Shown piece by piece: positions 10,738 through 23,078 of a stretch of 64,000 bases of DNA (within the stretch, counting starts at the first letter, position 1; each line of letters begins with the position of its first letter). The position numbers and the translations under genes are program-made. Under the pieces are notes generated by a model. The model searched no databases. It saw nothing but the letters and a program-made list of their open reading frames with translations, and was not told the DNA's origin. The DNA is from Dictyophora rubrovolvata (taxonomy: Eukaryota > Basidiomycota > Agaricomycetes > Phallales > Phallaceae), in NCBI GenBank assembly GCA_029959195.1, contig CP114119.1, positions 1,674,001 to 1,738,000 of the forward strand. The letters are read 5' to 3'.

Positions 10738-12708
10738 ATGCTTCCAAACACGGACCAGGACAAGATAGCTGAAGGTCAGTTTGAGGATGCAGAAGAAGTC
10801 CCGTCCACAAGACTAGATCATGCTCCTTTCTATAACCCGCGAGAAGGACAAGCGTTTATCGATGATGACCTATCTGAATATTCCGAATTCGACGAGGACC
10901 CCGACCCCGAGGAAGCCACCGACGATGAAGAATGGGGCACCAGAGCTGCAAATGTTGATGATGAGGATTGGGAACTAGCAGAACGAGGTAGATTCCAGTC
11001 CAAGCTTACCTTGGGGCCTCATTCATATCTTTGGTATAGATTTTACAAAGCAATATAACCGTCTTCGTCAACATCTCGTCGTTCGAAATGCCAAACCAAC
11101 TAACACGTCTGGTACACAGAATGGAGAAGTTACGCCTCTTCCAGCAATCAATCGACACCGAAACCCCGAGTCCAATGCCTCCCAAGCAAGAGACCGAGAT
11201 CAAATGGCTACTTTGTCTAGATACGCGTGTCATATTGCTTCAATTGATCAGCCTTATGGACAAATGGGCATCCCTACAAACAGGAAAGGCCCAAGCGAAA
11301 GAGCGAACCTCAAAGACAAATCTGACAGAGCTACAAACGAACAAGTATTAGACCCCCGAACTAGGCTAATTTTACTTAAAATGATTGGAAAGGGGATGAT
11401 TAGGGAAGTGAACGGCTGTATAAGCACGGGAAAAGAAGTAAGCTAGGGCACATTCTTATATTGCTTCCTAATTTTGATTTATTTTAATTAAGGCCAACGT
11501 TTATCATGCCTTCAACTCGCAAGGCGATCATATCGCTATCAAGATTTTCAAGACATCCATTTTAATCTTCAAAGACAGGGATCGGTATGTGACGGGTGAA
11601 CGGCGCTTTCGTCGAGGTTACAGTAAACACAATCCTCGGAAAATGGTTCGTCTTTGGGCGGAAAAAGAGATGCGAAATTTAAAACGTCTTGTCTCTGTCG
11701 GTATATTATGTCCGGAACCAATCGAGGTCAGAGAAAATGTTTTGTTGATGCGGTTTATGGGCAACAAAGCAGGGTGGTAAGCAATTTCCCTTGACTCGGA
11801 AGTTCTTCGCTCTATATACTATCTCCAGGGCATCCCCCCGACTAAAGGATGCGGAAATTCCGGAAGATCGACTATCGGATTTATACAAGGATCTTCTATT
11901 AATCATTCGCAAAATGTTTCACGAATGCAAGCTAGTGCATGCTGATCTATCGGAATATAATATTTTATATCATGAATCACAACTATGCATCATCGACGTC
12001 GGCCAAAGCGTAGAGCACGATCATCCGTCATCTTTTGATTTCCTTCGAGCAGATTTGAAGAATGTAGAGGATTTTTTTGGTCGTCGAGGTACTCCGACTT
12101 TGGGAATTCGGCGTTCATTCGAGTTTATCATCGGGGAGGCATCTAATGAACAATTGGCTAGAGATTGGCTGGATAAACTCCTTCTAGAAGTTCAAACATC
12201 ATCCGAAACGAAAGATACCGAATTCGACACTGAACAAGTTCACAGCGATGACAAGGTCTTTATGCAGTCTTATATCCCGCGTACCTTGAACGCTGTTTAT
12301 GATCCAGAACGGGACGTTGATATCATCAAAGAGGGGAAAGGTTCTTCCCTAATTTATTCTGATGTCATTGGGATAGTGGGAATGCCTGAAAGCATAGGAA
12401 TTGCCTCCAGGGAACCGGAAGAGGAAGGATCAGACGAGACAAGCGAAGCTGACGGGACCGTCGAAAAGGAAGGTAGTGACAGTGAGGCGGAAACGTTTGA
12501 GAAGAAGGGTCCTCGCGGACATAGAAACGAAGATAAGGAAGTAAAAAAAGTAAGAATACGTATGTTATACACACATACAGACGGCGAGACTAATAATTTT
12601 ATGTTTCAGCTACGAAAACAAATCGTAAAAGAGGCAGCCAGAGAGAAAAGAAAACAGAAAATGCCTAAAGCGGAAAAGAAATGGCGTATCAAGGCAACCC
12701 GTTCATAA
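10738..12708 (+). CDS. RIO1: RIO1 atypical serine kinase
   Basis: The start [15 protein letters not shown] opens an acidic N-terminus (many Asp/Glu to about residue 80). After introns the RIO domain follows: [51 protein letters not shown] (ATP-binding Lys), [34 protein letters not shown] (catalytic Asp loop) and [15 protein letters not shown] (metal-binding Asp). The C-terminus (to 12708) is charged, with EKRKQK and [14 protein letters not shown]1 releases assembly factors and helps the final cleavage of 20S pre-rRNA in cytoplasmic pre-40S particles. All catalytic residues are present. An intron at about 12550-12609 must be removed to join EVKK to LRKQIV. Confidence 0.95.
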
Positions 12709-13577
12709 GTTCTTAGTAAATATTGAACTGGAAGCAAAAGCTGAAAACTAAAGTACAAACCAATATAATATTGATATGAGATATGTAAATGGCGATGAAG
12801 AGAAAAAATGGGAAATGGAGTAGCCAATGGTAACATCTATTCTTACACCAGCACGATTGTATTTGCGATCCAAAGGTGTATCTGATGCCAGAAAGTCTTC
12901 CTGTAAGCGAATAGTTCTCGTTGTAGGCATTGAAATATTGACTCTCCACTGCTAAAACGAGTCAAATACTGCAGTATCATTCGTGTCCCTATTTAGAGGG
13001 ATTTATGACGAAAACGTGCAGTCGCTGCTTGAGATTTAACACCACAACGTGAGCAAGTTGACGAGTATTCACGAAATGGGGAATCGTCTGGTTGGATACT
13101 ACTAATTCTATTTTGCAGCATTGTTTGGACGGGCGGGAAACGTAAGAAAGATAAGTCTAAAAGTCGATAAACATACGAAGCCTAGAAAGCCCTGCGTTAG
13201 GACACGCTGGATGATGTATGAGTAGAATGTCGCCGACGCGAACTCCACACGATGTTCGACACGGAGGAATCGTTCGCCCGAAAAGCTCGAAAAGTCTTCA
13301 CAGTTTCGCCTGGCGTCTATAGGAGTGGTCTCTCTCTGAGATCTTGTAAATTATGAGCAGTGTCGAGTGCCCTTAATTCGTCTGTTGTTTGGCAAGTACA
13401 ATTCCTGGAAAGATTCTTCGGCATTGGAGGTCATCGAAGGCGGAGTTCCAAGTCCAAACTTAAATTCAACCGCATACAATGCGTAGCACAAACATTATGA
13501 GCAGCTGCTTAATTATTTAACACGACTTAAATACAAAACAAGTTCTAATAGCATGGTGAAAATCTAGCATGCAGGTT
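12709..13577. other. Intergenic region between RIO1 and the Con-6 gene
   Basis: About 870 bp with no frame I can assign. A 60-codon minus-strand frame at 12748-12930 (starting MPTTRTIRLQEDF) has a plausible hydrophilic first half, but no family resemblance or splice partners that I can see. The stretch should hold the 3' regions of two convergent genes. I see no tRNA or rRNA. Confidence 0.4.
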
Positions 13578-14047
13578 TCAGATCGCGTTATGGTCACGAA
13601 GAACCTCTTCGGCGTGTTGCTTGGCTTCATTGCCAACATGTGGATCTTGGCGACGACAATGTCAGATGTGCAAGCGGAGGATTGACAGGTACAGCTTGTA
13701 CTTACTCTTCAAAGTGGCCTTGTATCCACCGACGACGTTGCCTACATTACCACGTTGCTCCAAGTCTTCAGTGTTCGAGACGTTGTCGCTAGCTCGCCCG
13801 CCACGACGCGTGCTTTCAGATTCGCCGGCGTTACGAAGGACTTGTCGAGCATTTTGCTGGGCTTCATTAGAAACGTTGGGGTCTGAAATATGGCAATGAG
13901 TCATGTTGCATGCAGAGATAACTATTCCGGACATACTATGAGCAGCAGCTTTGTAGCCACGGAGTTGGTTGTCAGAGACTAGAATTCGCGAGTGTTATTA
14001 TTTTTGAAGGAAACACCGATAGCAAGCTGATGCTTACGTTGCGGCAT
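13578..14047 (-). CDS. Con-6 family conidiation protein, two-repeat form
   Basis: Four small exons give a hydrophilic protein of about 95 residues. It begins MPQLSDNQLRGYKAAAHNPN, and the first start exon is only 10 nt. Two copies of the Con-6 repeat follow: GYKAAAHNPNVSNEAQQNAR with VLRNAG, and GYKATLKNPHVGNEAKQHAE with EVLRDHNAI before the stop at 13578-13580. The two are joined by a Ser/Asn/Gly-rich linker. Con-6 proteins are small, heat-soluble and abundant in fungal spores or stressed cells, and their biochemical role is not settled. Exon joins (CAAC|TCTC, CATA|ACCCC, AAGA|ATCC) restore each repeat exactly, which supports the model. One acceptor is AAG. Confidence 0.88.
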
Positions 14048-14193
14048 GTTTATAAAATAGTAGAATTCAGTTGACTGATGAAGAGTTGCTCGTCCTCGAC
14101 CACATGTGTATTTATATTTTTCAGGGTGAAACACCATTTCGTCATTATCTGCTAAGCTGGTATGTAACATCGGTATAATATTTCAACAGCCTC

Positions 14194-16687
14194 TTAGGTC
14201 ATGTCTTCCTCTGACGATTCGTCCTCACTCCAAACTTCATCCGCTTCGTCATCGATGAATCCTTTGAGTCTCGGTCCGTCATCCTCGTCCTCGTCTTCTT
14301 CGTCCTCCTCGTCTTCTTCTTCCGACCCATCTTGGCTTTCGGCCAAGTCATCACTTCCACCTCCCAGCTCAACATCTTCCACACTCCCTTCATCTTCCCC
14401 TCCCTTTTCAATGTCCATCAACTCTGCACTGCTCACGTCACTTTCAGCCTCACTCGTACTTTCACCCTCTACATAGCGGTAAGGCTCCTTGCCTTTTCGG
14501 CTATCTTTTCTTTTTTCCGGCTTAACGATCGAGGTAGCACCACTCGAACGTAATTCCATTTGAGACAGTATTAAGTCTACGCGCCCACTAAGCGAAAGAA
14601 GTGGATCACGCAAAGCGAGACGGGCTGTAATCGTCGAGTGCAAACTGGCTAATCTTGTTACCAAGTCAGGCATCTATCGTCATACATTAAATAACGCTCC
14701 CCATCGCATGTTTTGGAAACAGAATTGACGTACGGTAACCAGGTGTGCAGTGTGAACCACCAACACCGCTCGAATCCAACGAATGAGTCCTGTTCCTCGT
14801 TGAGAACTCGCTCCGGCCCCTCCTCCCTTGCCAGTACCTGCTCTGGCACCTCTCCCTAGACGCTCGACACATGCCAATAGTAATGGAACAGCTAACTGAG
14901 GTGGTAGTCTTTTTACTGTATTTAATACCACAGGCGGGTTAGTGTGCATTAAACAGAGTTCCAATAATCGCGTGTCGTTCGAATGTAGCGCCTGCACGAG
15001 GGTTCGTGAAAGTGACTGGATAGGGATGGATAGTCGTTCTTCGCCGTTGGTTGTTTTACCAGATCTGCTAACCCTAGGTCTCCTGTTCACATCATCCTTG
15101 TCGCCTTCTGAGTCGGACAACCGTTCATCCAAACTAACCCCAGTCAAAGTGGTTAATCTCTGACCCAGACTTAGTTCTGCAAGGTCTATGTCCAATTCCC
15201 CATCAACTTTCTTGGTTAGTGCGTCATCCTCTCCCTCAGCTAACTCAGCTCCGACGCTTGCAATTATTTGAGAATTTTCCGTATATCGTCGACGTGTTGT
15301 TCCCTTACATCCAAATATCAATATACCAATAACGGTTTTTTTTAACGTGACATACAGAAGTCGCTTCAGTTGCACCTGCCAGGGCTGAAACACTTTGAAG
15401 CAAAAAAACCTGGGAAATATACTTCCCATTTTCATCCGAGTAACGCTGTAGAATTATGAGAAAGAATTGCCATACCACATGTCGAAAGTGAAGAACCTAC
15501 CACGTCCTCAAATACAGGCCTCGCGCCACTTTTTAGACTGGCTATTCGCACGCGGGAGTCACCGTCTGGAATAAACATGGCCGCAATCAGAGTCATATCC
15601 ACATCCTTCGCCTTTGGATCACGACTAATAGTCGATGAAGGCATAATAGAAAAAATTTTGTTGCTTGAAGAAGTTGCAGTAGGAAGTTCGAATATCGAGA
15701 CTTTATCTGACGCAGAAACTGCCAGTAGTTTTCCAGAGTATGTAGTCGTCTGCCGAGCAGCTGCATCGAGGGACACGTTTGCGAGAAGACTCCCTGATTT
15801 ATTTGACACTGAGCAACAAATTTTATTTTCTTAGGTAAGGACGAACCTTGGTACCCTTTTTCTAGGGACCATATGTTAATGACGCGGTCCCCTTCCGCGT
15901 AAGAAACTAGTCGTGAACCGTCTTGATTAAGACCCCGGACTGTAGATACATGGCCCGTCAGAGAGACTTTTTCTTCAATTTTATCACTCTCTGCGCGAGC
16001 GATGGTTGATATTGGTAAAGTGAGAATCTTAATGGTTTGATTCGCCGCCAATAAATTTACTACTTCATCTTCGGTGTCACTTGGAAATGACGCCAAAAAA
16101 GTGTAGGGGGTGTCATCAACTTTGAAGGTTTTCACTAGTTCGTTGCGAGCGGCATTCCATATAATGAGACGTCCATCAGAGGTAGAACACCAAAGGTCAG
16201 TCGGTTCTTTTCCAGAAGTAATGGCGAGAATTGGGGATGACGAAGTAGGATGAGAAAGCACACGAGCTACGTGAGCATGGTCTGGAGAGTATAGTAATAT
16301 AGAACCATTTGTAAGTCCCAAGCCAACGAGTTGTGTCTGGCTACTTTCCTGGCCAAGACTTTGAGAAGCTGTCTTCTTCCGTTTTTTTGGACGTGCAGGA
16401 GTGGACGAGTTCAATGTTGTTCCTTCTTCAGTGAGCGATAGCAGAAGCCAACACAAATGAGTAGCACGCGCTATATCAATCGTATGTTCAGCGATTAAGC
16501 TTGAATTTGAGACATTAAAAATTCGTAGGCAATGCTTGTCCACCGCGATGGACAAGAGAGCGAATTGATTCGCCCTGGGAGAAAAGAGTCCCGACGGTCC
16601 CGATATATTATTTTCGTGTCCTTTACCATTCGTTATATTTGTTGTGGTCGTTGGACGGGCCTTTTTGGGTGTTTTTTTAGAGGACAT
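14194..16687 (-). CDS. UTP5: UTP5/WDR43-type small-subunit processome WD40 protein
   Basis: The start at 16687 (MSSKKTPKKARPTTTT) leads into WD40 blades (ANQFALLSIAVDKHCLRIF, LVGLGLTNGSILLYSPDHAH, DLWCSTSDGRLIIWN, KVSLTGHVSTVRGL) and more beta-propeller to about 15.4 kb. The Utp12 domain comes next (LSIPIQSLSRTLVQALHSND with LLELCLMHTNPPVVLNTVKR; LPPQLAVPLLLACVERLGR). The C-terminus (about 14470-14194) is a strongly acidic run of Glu and Asp ending DESSEEDMT. This order matches Utp5/WDR43, a t-UTP subunit that binds nascent 35S pre-rRNA and supports rDNA transcription in the nucleolus. It is head-to-head with the PHO85-type kinase, 264 bp apart, and tail-near the Con-6 gene. Confidence 0.85.
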
Positions 16688-16951
16688 ATAAATCTAAAGA
16701 AGAAATCTAAAGGAGGAAATACTAGTGGGCGTCTCTTTTGCCGCCTCCGCTTGTTTCTGAGCCAGACTCTCAACATTTTGAAGCTTCTCCCTCCACTTCA
16801 ACCTACGGGAACAATTTTTGACGATTTTCCTTTTATTTCGCCGATTCAGCTGCAATTTGTATCTTGAAAAATAGCGCGTACAACTCAGGTAAGCGAGGTG
16901 TTTTAGATCCTCATGCGTGTGTGACTTGATGACGATCCGCCACAAGGGCCA
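16688..16951. promoter_or_regulatory. Divergent promoter between UTP5 and PHO85
   Basis: 264 bp between two start codons on opposite strands, so both promoters must be compressed here. A minus-strand open frame (16694-17077) crosses into the kinase gene, but has no family signature and is taken as chance. Confidence 0.45.
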
Positions 16952-18531
16952 ATGACGACTAACTACGTTCAGGTTAGCTACTTGTTTTATTTTCTTATCG
17001 TCATTATGAAAGCTAACGGGTAGTATTTTAGATGGAAAAGCTTGGAGAGGTATGTTCCCCTGCTCGCCGACGATCAAGTCACTAATACTAGCAATTGTCA
17101 GGGGACGTATGCGACTGTATATAAGGTAAGTGTTGTTTTACTATACGCTTTTCATGTTCTTGAATATTGTTCAGGGAAGGGCTCGAAACACAAATGAAAT
17201 TGTCGCTCTCAAGGAAATACATCTAGATGCGGAAGAAGGCACGCCATCAACCGCCATTCGTGAAATCTCACTTATGAAGGAACTGAAGCATACCAATATT
17301 GTTCGACTTCATGATGTTATTCACACTGAGACGAAACTAGTACTTATTTTTGAGTTCTGTGAGCAAGACCTGAAGAAATATATGGATACTCATGGCGACC
17401 GGGGCGCTCTTGATCCCCATACCGTACGGAGTTTCATGTATCAACTTCTCAAAGGCACAGCTTTCTGCCACGAAAACCGTGTTCTTCACCGAGATCTCAA
17501 GCCTCAGAATCTTCTTATCAACCGCAAAGGTGAATTAAAATTGGGCGATTTTGGTCTTGCTCGAGCTTTCGGTGTGCCCGTTAATACGTTTTCGAATGAA
17601 GTGAGTTCTTTCCGGATCTCGTATATTACGGCGCTCTAAACTCGGATCTCAGGTTGTGACGCTTTGGTACAGAGCTCCAGATGTTCTTCTTGGCTCTCGT
17701 ACATATAGCACCTCCATTGATGTCTGGTCATGTGGGTGTATTTTCGCAGAAATGATCCAAGGCACCCCACTGTTCAGAGGCAGAGACAATCAAGATCAGT
17801 TGTTGCATATCATGAAAATAATAGGTACTCCGGACGATAGGACTTTAAGAAAAATAGCTCAAGAAGCGGTGTGTATGCTCCATCATTAGCATTCGCAGTA
17901 CTGTCTTTTTACGTGTTTTTTAGAATCTCCCCCCAGATAGCGTTTTGAAACCATTCCCTAAGCTTCCCAAGGTGCCGTGGCAGAACATTTTAACAAAGGC
18001 TAACCTTCAAGGTACATTCTTGATCTGGAAATACTTGATTAGCGCCTCAATTGACATTTTTCGTCAGCAATTGATCTTTTGGATCGTTTGCTACAATTCG
18101 ATCCGAACGAACGACTAACTGCCGCAGAAGCTCTCACCCATCCCTACTTTACTGGCTCCGTTCCAGGACCTTCACCTGGTCTAGCTTACCCGCAGCAACA
18201 GCAGCAACAAGCTCTTCAACGACAACATCATCAATCGCAACACCAACAACAACACCAGCAGGCTCATGCTGCAGCTGCAGCTGCTGCGGCCAGTAATATG
18301 ATGGGAGGAGTCCAAAATTACAATCCTTATGCGCATTCTTCTTCACATGGAATTGAGAATCACGCCATGCAGCAACATCAACAGGCATATGCCATGCAAC
18401 AGCAGATGGCACAGCTTCAAGCGCAACAAGCGGCACAGTATGGACAACAGAACTATAATCAAGGACAATATGGCCAAGGACAGCAACAACAGCAACCCTA
18501 CGTGTACCCCTTTAATCATAGCTCTCGTTGA
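16952..18531 (+). CDS. PHO85: PHO85/Cdk5-type cyclin-dependent kinase with Gln/Ala-rich tail
   Basis: Very short early exons (MTTNYVQ | MEKLGE | GTYATVYK | [15 protein letters not shown]) give a standard CDK N-terminus. The cyclin-binding helix reads [36 protein letters not shown] and [13 protein letters not shown] are intact. The PHO85 hallmark [16 protein letters not shown] lacks a CAK-site threonine, as in other PHO85 kinases. The lobe ends [15 protein letters not shown], and an about 120-residue tail follows, dominated by Gln, His and Ala and ending SSR. Pho85 and its Pcl cyclins control phosphate, glycogen, autophagy and cell-cycle entry. The polyQ tail is absent from budding-yeast Pho85. 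Some filamentous and basidiomycete homologues may carry similar extensions (inference). Confidence 0.93.
18186..18505 (+). repeat. CAG/CAA/CAT-rich low-complexity coding tract
   Basis: Imperfect CAG, CAA and CAT codons encode polyQ/H and polyA in the tail of the PHO85-type kinase. Codons are mixed rather than one pure triplet, so the tract is a protein-level composition bias more than a fresh microsatellite. Confidence 0.75.
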
Positions 18532-19507
18532 CTTTTTTGCCTCTTGTACTCTATTCTTGTCGCTTTCGTTACCCCGTCCGCCTGTCACGATATGCCTCGC
18601 TGCTCTCATTGCTATGTCCACATACCGCGTATCATTGTCTTTTATATTTCGTGTTGTAGCTCTGAATTTGAAGGTGTAAATCTTGTAAGTTGACTGGATA
18701 CCTTTATTTATGTGATAAATCGGCGCCAATACACTCATCGATTGCATTCAAACTGTTGCCTCCTCGCAAACCACACCGCATTGGACAGCAATTGCGCTCT
18801 TACTACAGTACTTTTTCCTATTGGTCTATATAGGCCTTTATTTTTTGAGGAAAATAATTATCATCGAACCAAGCTTATAAGAGCGACAGAATTCGCAGTC
18901 TTCGGATGCGCTGAGGAGAATATACTCATTAAAATACAGACTGAAAGGTCCCTCAAAACAAAAGGAATGAAGAGAACTTGAAGCGGCGCTCAACCCTGCT
19001 GCCTGCATAAACCTAAGTCTACACACAATGACTTCAGATATTCTTTGTTATAATATTCGTATTTTGAATAACACGCTGGTATCAAAAACGCATTGACACA
19101 TGCAGCGTTACAAAGTCTACCCCAGCGCTCGGAATTTACCTTTATTCATATTCTGTGGCGCTCAGCGTTAGTCTTTTTCAATCCAATCTCCTTTTTTTGT
19201 CCCAAGAATTATTTATCTACCCAAGAACCTACTCTTTCCCTCCGACTCCATGATATATAGTAGTCTACATATATCAACTTAAAAAATAACAGGCTAATAT
19301 TGACCCAATCATAGCCAAATCATAACGGGCAGGTTATATGTATGACCATGAAAATTCGGCCGGTCCGGTACCATATAGGATTATCTTCTGGTTTGATGAC
19401 AATAACTGCGTTTAGTTTTCGGAAAAACGCCTTACGTGTGCAAATCCATATCATTGAAAATTAGCAGAAGACTGTCCAACTAGGAAAGTCATAGAATATC
19501 GGAGTTA
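18532..19507. other. Long convergent intergenic region between PHO85 and Fpg
   Basis: 976 bp between two gene tails. Reading both strands I see only short frames without family resemblance, AT-rich segments and no tRNA-like folds. It is long for this window, where convergent neighbours usually stop within 200 bp. An unannotated non-coding transcript is possible but unsupported. Confidence 0.35.
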
Positions 19508-21023
19508 TTATCTTTTCGTCTCCGAGACCGACTCGGAAGAGACATTGATTGTGCTTTCTTCTGTCAATGAATTCAATTTGATTGCATGAAGCAGATTGAT
19601 TACTTGATTTTGTACCTTTCTCTTGAGAGAAGGCTTAAACTCTTTGTCCGAGGGAGGTGTTAAGTCGCTTTCCGATTGGTCCTTCTAAACTGGGTTTTAG
19701 ATGGGAATCAGTGTCACGGAACAAACTCACATCTGTTGATGTCTTTGTCACGGAAGTAATTCGAAGAGACTGCAGTTCTGGAACATACGCAGAGGTGCGC
19801 CCTCCTACTGTCACCCACTTGATCGTTGCTGGTCTCCCATTCGGCTACAACAATTATGAGAGGAATGTCAGAGTTTATGTATCCGAGGCAGATTACGAAC
19901 CAATAATAATTTCGGTTTCGACGGATCTATAGTCTTTCCTTTATTCTGGGGAAATGGGAATGTCAGCAAGAAAAACTAATATTCGAGCTATTTCAAGTAC
20001 CCAGCGATGTTTAAAAAGCCAATTTTCGGGGAATAAAGAAGAATCAGCGTTCAGCTCAATTGCTTGTTGACACACTGCAATTATCTTGGTGTGGAGATTT
20101 GTTAATTCTTCCATTTCTAGAGAGTTTGCAGGTCGCTCGGGGTGTATACAAGATTGATAAAGTACTTCATCTGATTCAAACCGCTTGATACCTTTTTTAG
20201 TGGTTGTATAAAGTGGTTTCATACCTGCTACCCAATTTCCAATGCCAGCGCTGAAAGATTGATCCAAGAGGAGGGATTTTATAGCGCAGGACCGTTTGCG
20301 AATCGGAGAGCAAAAATCTACGAGAGATGGCATACTCAATATCGGGTCAAATCCGAGGGCTGATATCGGCGGTTCCGTCATGGGTGACGAACAAAGGCGA
20401 ATTCGTCCAAGACGGCGAGGATCAGTAAAAGCGATCTGAGTATCTTCAGAAGTATCAGAGGCAATGATGAGGATAAACTAAATCATCTTAAGTATACACA
20501 ACGTTCGGGAAGTGAAATAATATCACCTTCATATATAGTGGTGGCCATTTCGTTTCGTCCGGTGGTTTCGTTTGGTAATACATCTTCGGTCCATTCCTAA
20601 TCTAATTGAAAAGTCTTGAAACTTTCGCAAAAGGGAGTAAACATACTTACCTGTATCATTCCAGTCATGCCAAAATGTAGTACAGGCAATGGTCCTTCGC
20701 CAGCAAGTTCCATGTACATTACCTTCCCGTATCGACGAACATCCAAGATTTTTCTTCCAGACAATGCTTTCGCCTTATGATATATCGAATTAGCCAAATA
20801 AATCACGAGAATGGGTAAGTTATTAGCATTTGATTACAAAATTGTCGTGCGTCGTGCCGGAATAAACGATTTTATCTTCGACTGTTTCAATTCTTTTAAT
20901 CAGACGTCCATTTGCGACTTGTTTGATAATTGACGCTGCTCTTTGAATCTCTACAATTTCTTTGTAAAAGCTTTCGTGTTAGAAAGTGCGCAATTGCGAC
21001 AACATACCGGGAAGCTCGGGCAT
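19508..21023 (-). CDS. Formamidopyrimidine-DNA glycosylase (Fpg/MutM-like, zincless)
   Basis: Starts MPELPE|IVEIQRAAS (intron after the P of the ELP), placing the catalytic N-terminal proline directly after Met. KILDVRRYGKVMYMEL carries the conserved beta-hairpin Lys, and LPVLHFGMTGMIQ follows. The H2TH region is intact (KSLLLDQSFSAGIGNWVADE once the intron at about 20.2 kb is removed; YQSCIHPE). The C-terminus has the zincless-finger replacement ATIKWVTVGGRTSAYVPEL typical of plant and fungal enzymes. A basic tail follows (FKPSLKRKVQNQVINLL), with TAA at 19510-19508. The enzyme excises oxidised purines such as FapyG and cleaves the resulting abasic site. Divergent from the SYLF gene by 111 bp. 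Confidence 0.9.
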
Positions 21024-21134
21024 GGGTATAAACTTGGTCACGGTCACGTCATTGACCTGCCATTCCAAATGCGCCGGTGTCATCACTGTTACATTACGAT
21101 CTATTCAAGCATAACTACTGAATTCTTTTCAACA

Positions 21135-22879
21135 TGAAGTTTAATCTCAATACACCCTTACCACAGACATTGCCCAAAGAATGTCAGAAGGCAGCTCGCA
21201 TACGTTCGGTGTTTCGTTCTCACAATTCACTATCCGAGTGATCTAACTTGTTTTGTCCAATACAGTCCGAGCGTTTGTCGACAATCGAAATTATGGACTA
21301 GATGGTGTAATTCCTCGCTCTGTACTCGAACAAGCTAAAGGGTTCGCTATCTTCTCTGTATTCAAAGCTGGTTTTGTATTATCAGCTCGCGGTAAGTCGC
21401 AAATAGAGTTCCGGATCTAGGCTTACATGTGTGCATCAAAAGCCGGTAGTGGCGTCGTTGTGGCCAAGCTACATGACGGCAGTACGTAACTTTACGTATC
21501 TGTATCTGTATCTGCTAGACTTGATGTTTCATTAGCATGGTCTGCGCCTTCTGCTATTGGGACAGCTGGAATGGGTGTGGGGGGCCAGGTATTTTTTGTT
21601 CGTAGTCTTTTTCATTCCCCTTTTTTGATACGTTTGACAAGGCGGGAGCAGAAGTAACAGATTTTTTGGTAATCCTTAATTCTCAAGCAGTAAGCGATCA
21701 GATATCGTTATGCCATCCCAATACTGAATGACAATCCCTTCAATAGGCTGTGGTACAGAAAATTTCTCCTTTCTTGCAATCCTAAGCTGAGAAAATAATA
21801 CCTTCTGACCGTTTTAGAGATCATTCATGTCTGCCGGTTCACTGACTCTTGGCGGTAACGTTAGCATAGCATTGGGTCCCTTAGGGAGGAATGGCGAAGC
21901 GTCCAGCTCTGTAAACACTAATGGGAAGGTTGCAATGATGTATGCGGAACCTTTTTATAGATCTTTTTTCTCTATTGCTTATGTTACGTCGTAGGTATTC
22001 ATACTCCCAATCCCGAGGCTTATTCGGCGGGGTAAGTGTCGAAGGATCAGTGATTGCGGAACGTCAAGATGCCAACGCCTCAGCGTACGGTGCTGCTGTT
22101 ACCTGTAAGATGCTACTCACTGGCGCGGTTCCTCCTCCACCTTGGGCTGAAGAGTTACATCGGACATTGGAAGCATGCACCGGACTACCTGGCGGTCAAA
22201 CTTGGATCACGGACTCTCCAAACCATTCGGATTCAAACTATGCCTTCGGTCCCGCTGCGGTCAGTTCTCCGCAGCCCTCGTTAAACAAGAAAAAACGATC
22301 GAGCATGCTTTTTCCTCCCACAGCGTGGGGAAAGCGCAAGGATAGCGGCTCATTCTTTGAAAGCAACGACAAGGGCTTGCAGAGTACGAGTGATGTCGAT
22401 TATTTCTCAGTTGTCGACACAAACAATCGCAGACATAGCATGGCCGATAAACCAAAGTCGAACGTCGATTTCGCGAAACGATTTGTAGAAGAACGGGACA
22501 AACCGTTTGGAGACGGCATTTCATCAGAGATGGTAGTAGCCAAGGCTGTAGCCAAATATGATTTTCAAGCCTTGCAGGTATATCATCCTGTAATTTCAAG
22601 ATGTTTCTTTCGCTCTAACATCGTTGCATAGCCTGGTGATCTCGGGTTTAAGAAAGGTGATACAATCGGTGTTATCAAAATGAGTGACAAGACCGATGAC
22701 TGGTATACTAGTTTCTATTTGCGCATTTACCCGTCTTTCTCATTTCTCTATTAAGGTGGACTGGCACCATAAATCGCAGACAAGGAATCTTTCCCGCGTA
22801 ATGCAGCTTTATTTTTATGTTTGTTGGTAGACCACCTGACTAACAGGATTTCACAGAAATTTTGTGGAAATCGTATGAA
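21135..22879 (+). CDS. YSC84: SYLF plus SH3 domain protein (Ysc84/Lsb3-like)
   Basis: MKFNLNTPLPQTLPKECQKA starts the SYLF (DUF500) domain, which continues AFVDNRNYGLDGVIPRSVLE, QAKGFAIFSVFKAGFVLSAR, GSGVVVAKLHDGTWSAPSAI, a GxGGQ-type turn, and GPLGRNGEASSSVN to YSYSQSRGLFGGVSVEGSV. A Ser/Lys-rich linker leads to a C-terminal SH3 domain: AVAKYDFQALQPGDLGFKKG, then DWWTGTINRRQGIFPRNFVEIV and TGA at 22877. Small exons interrupt the SYLF domain. Ysc84/Lsb3 proteins bind actin and phosphoinositides through SYLF and Las17/WASP or Sla1 partners through SH3 at endocytic patches. Domain order and length (about 415 residues by estimate) match the family. Confidence 0.92.
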
Positions 22880-23078
22880 TGTATTATGAGTTATTTTTAC
22901 TCTTTATTTATAACGTGTAACCTAGACCTTGAATTCACTGTAACAGCTATCTCAACACCATAAGTAAACTAACATGTATGCTAACGAGCTGACTAAACTG
23001 AATTATGAAATATTTAAGAGAAGATTTCAAATACAAACATACCCCAGAAACGACAGAGAAGAACGACTACAAAATTTA

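Noticed and set aside
12748-12930. Small minus-strand gene after RIO1
   Set aside because: Sixty codons, hydrophobic second half, no homology or splice partners; kept only as a note in the intergenic entry.
14201-14476. Plus-strand Ser-rich open frame
   Set aside because: It is the complement of the Glu/Asp-rich UTP5 tail (GAG/GAC read as CTC/GTC and TCC/TCG), not an independent gene.
16694-17077. Minus-strand 127-codon open frame spanning the UTP5-PHO85 promoter
   Set aside because: It overlaps the first exons of the PHO85-type gene, has no family resemblance and an unremarkable composition. A chance frame is the simplest reading.
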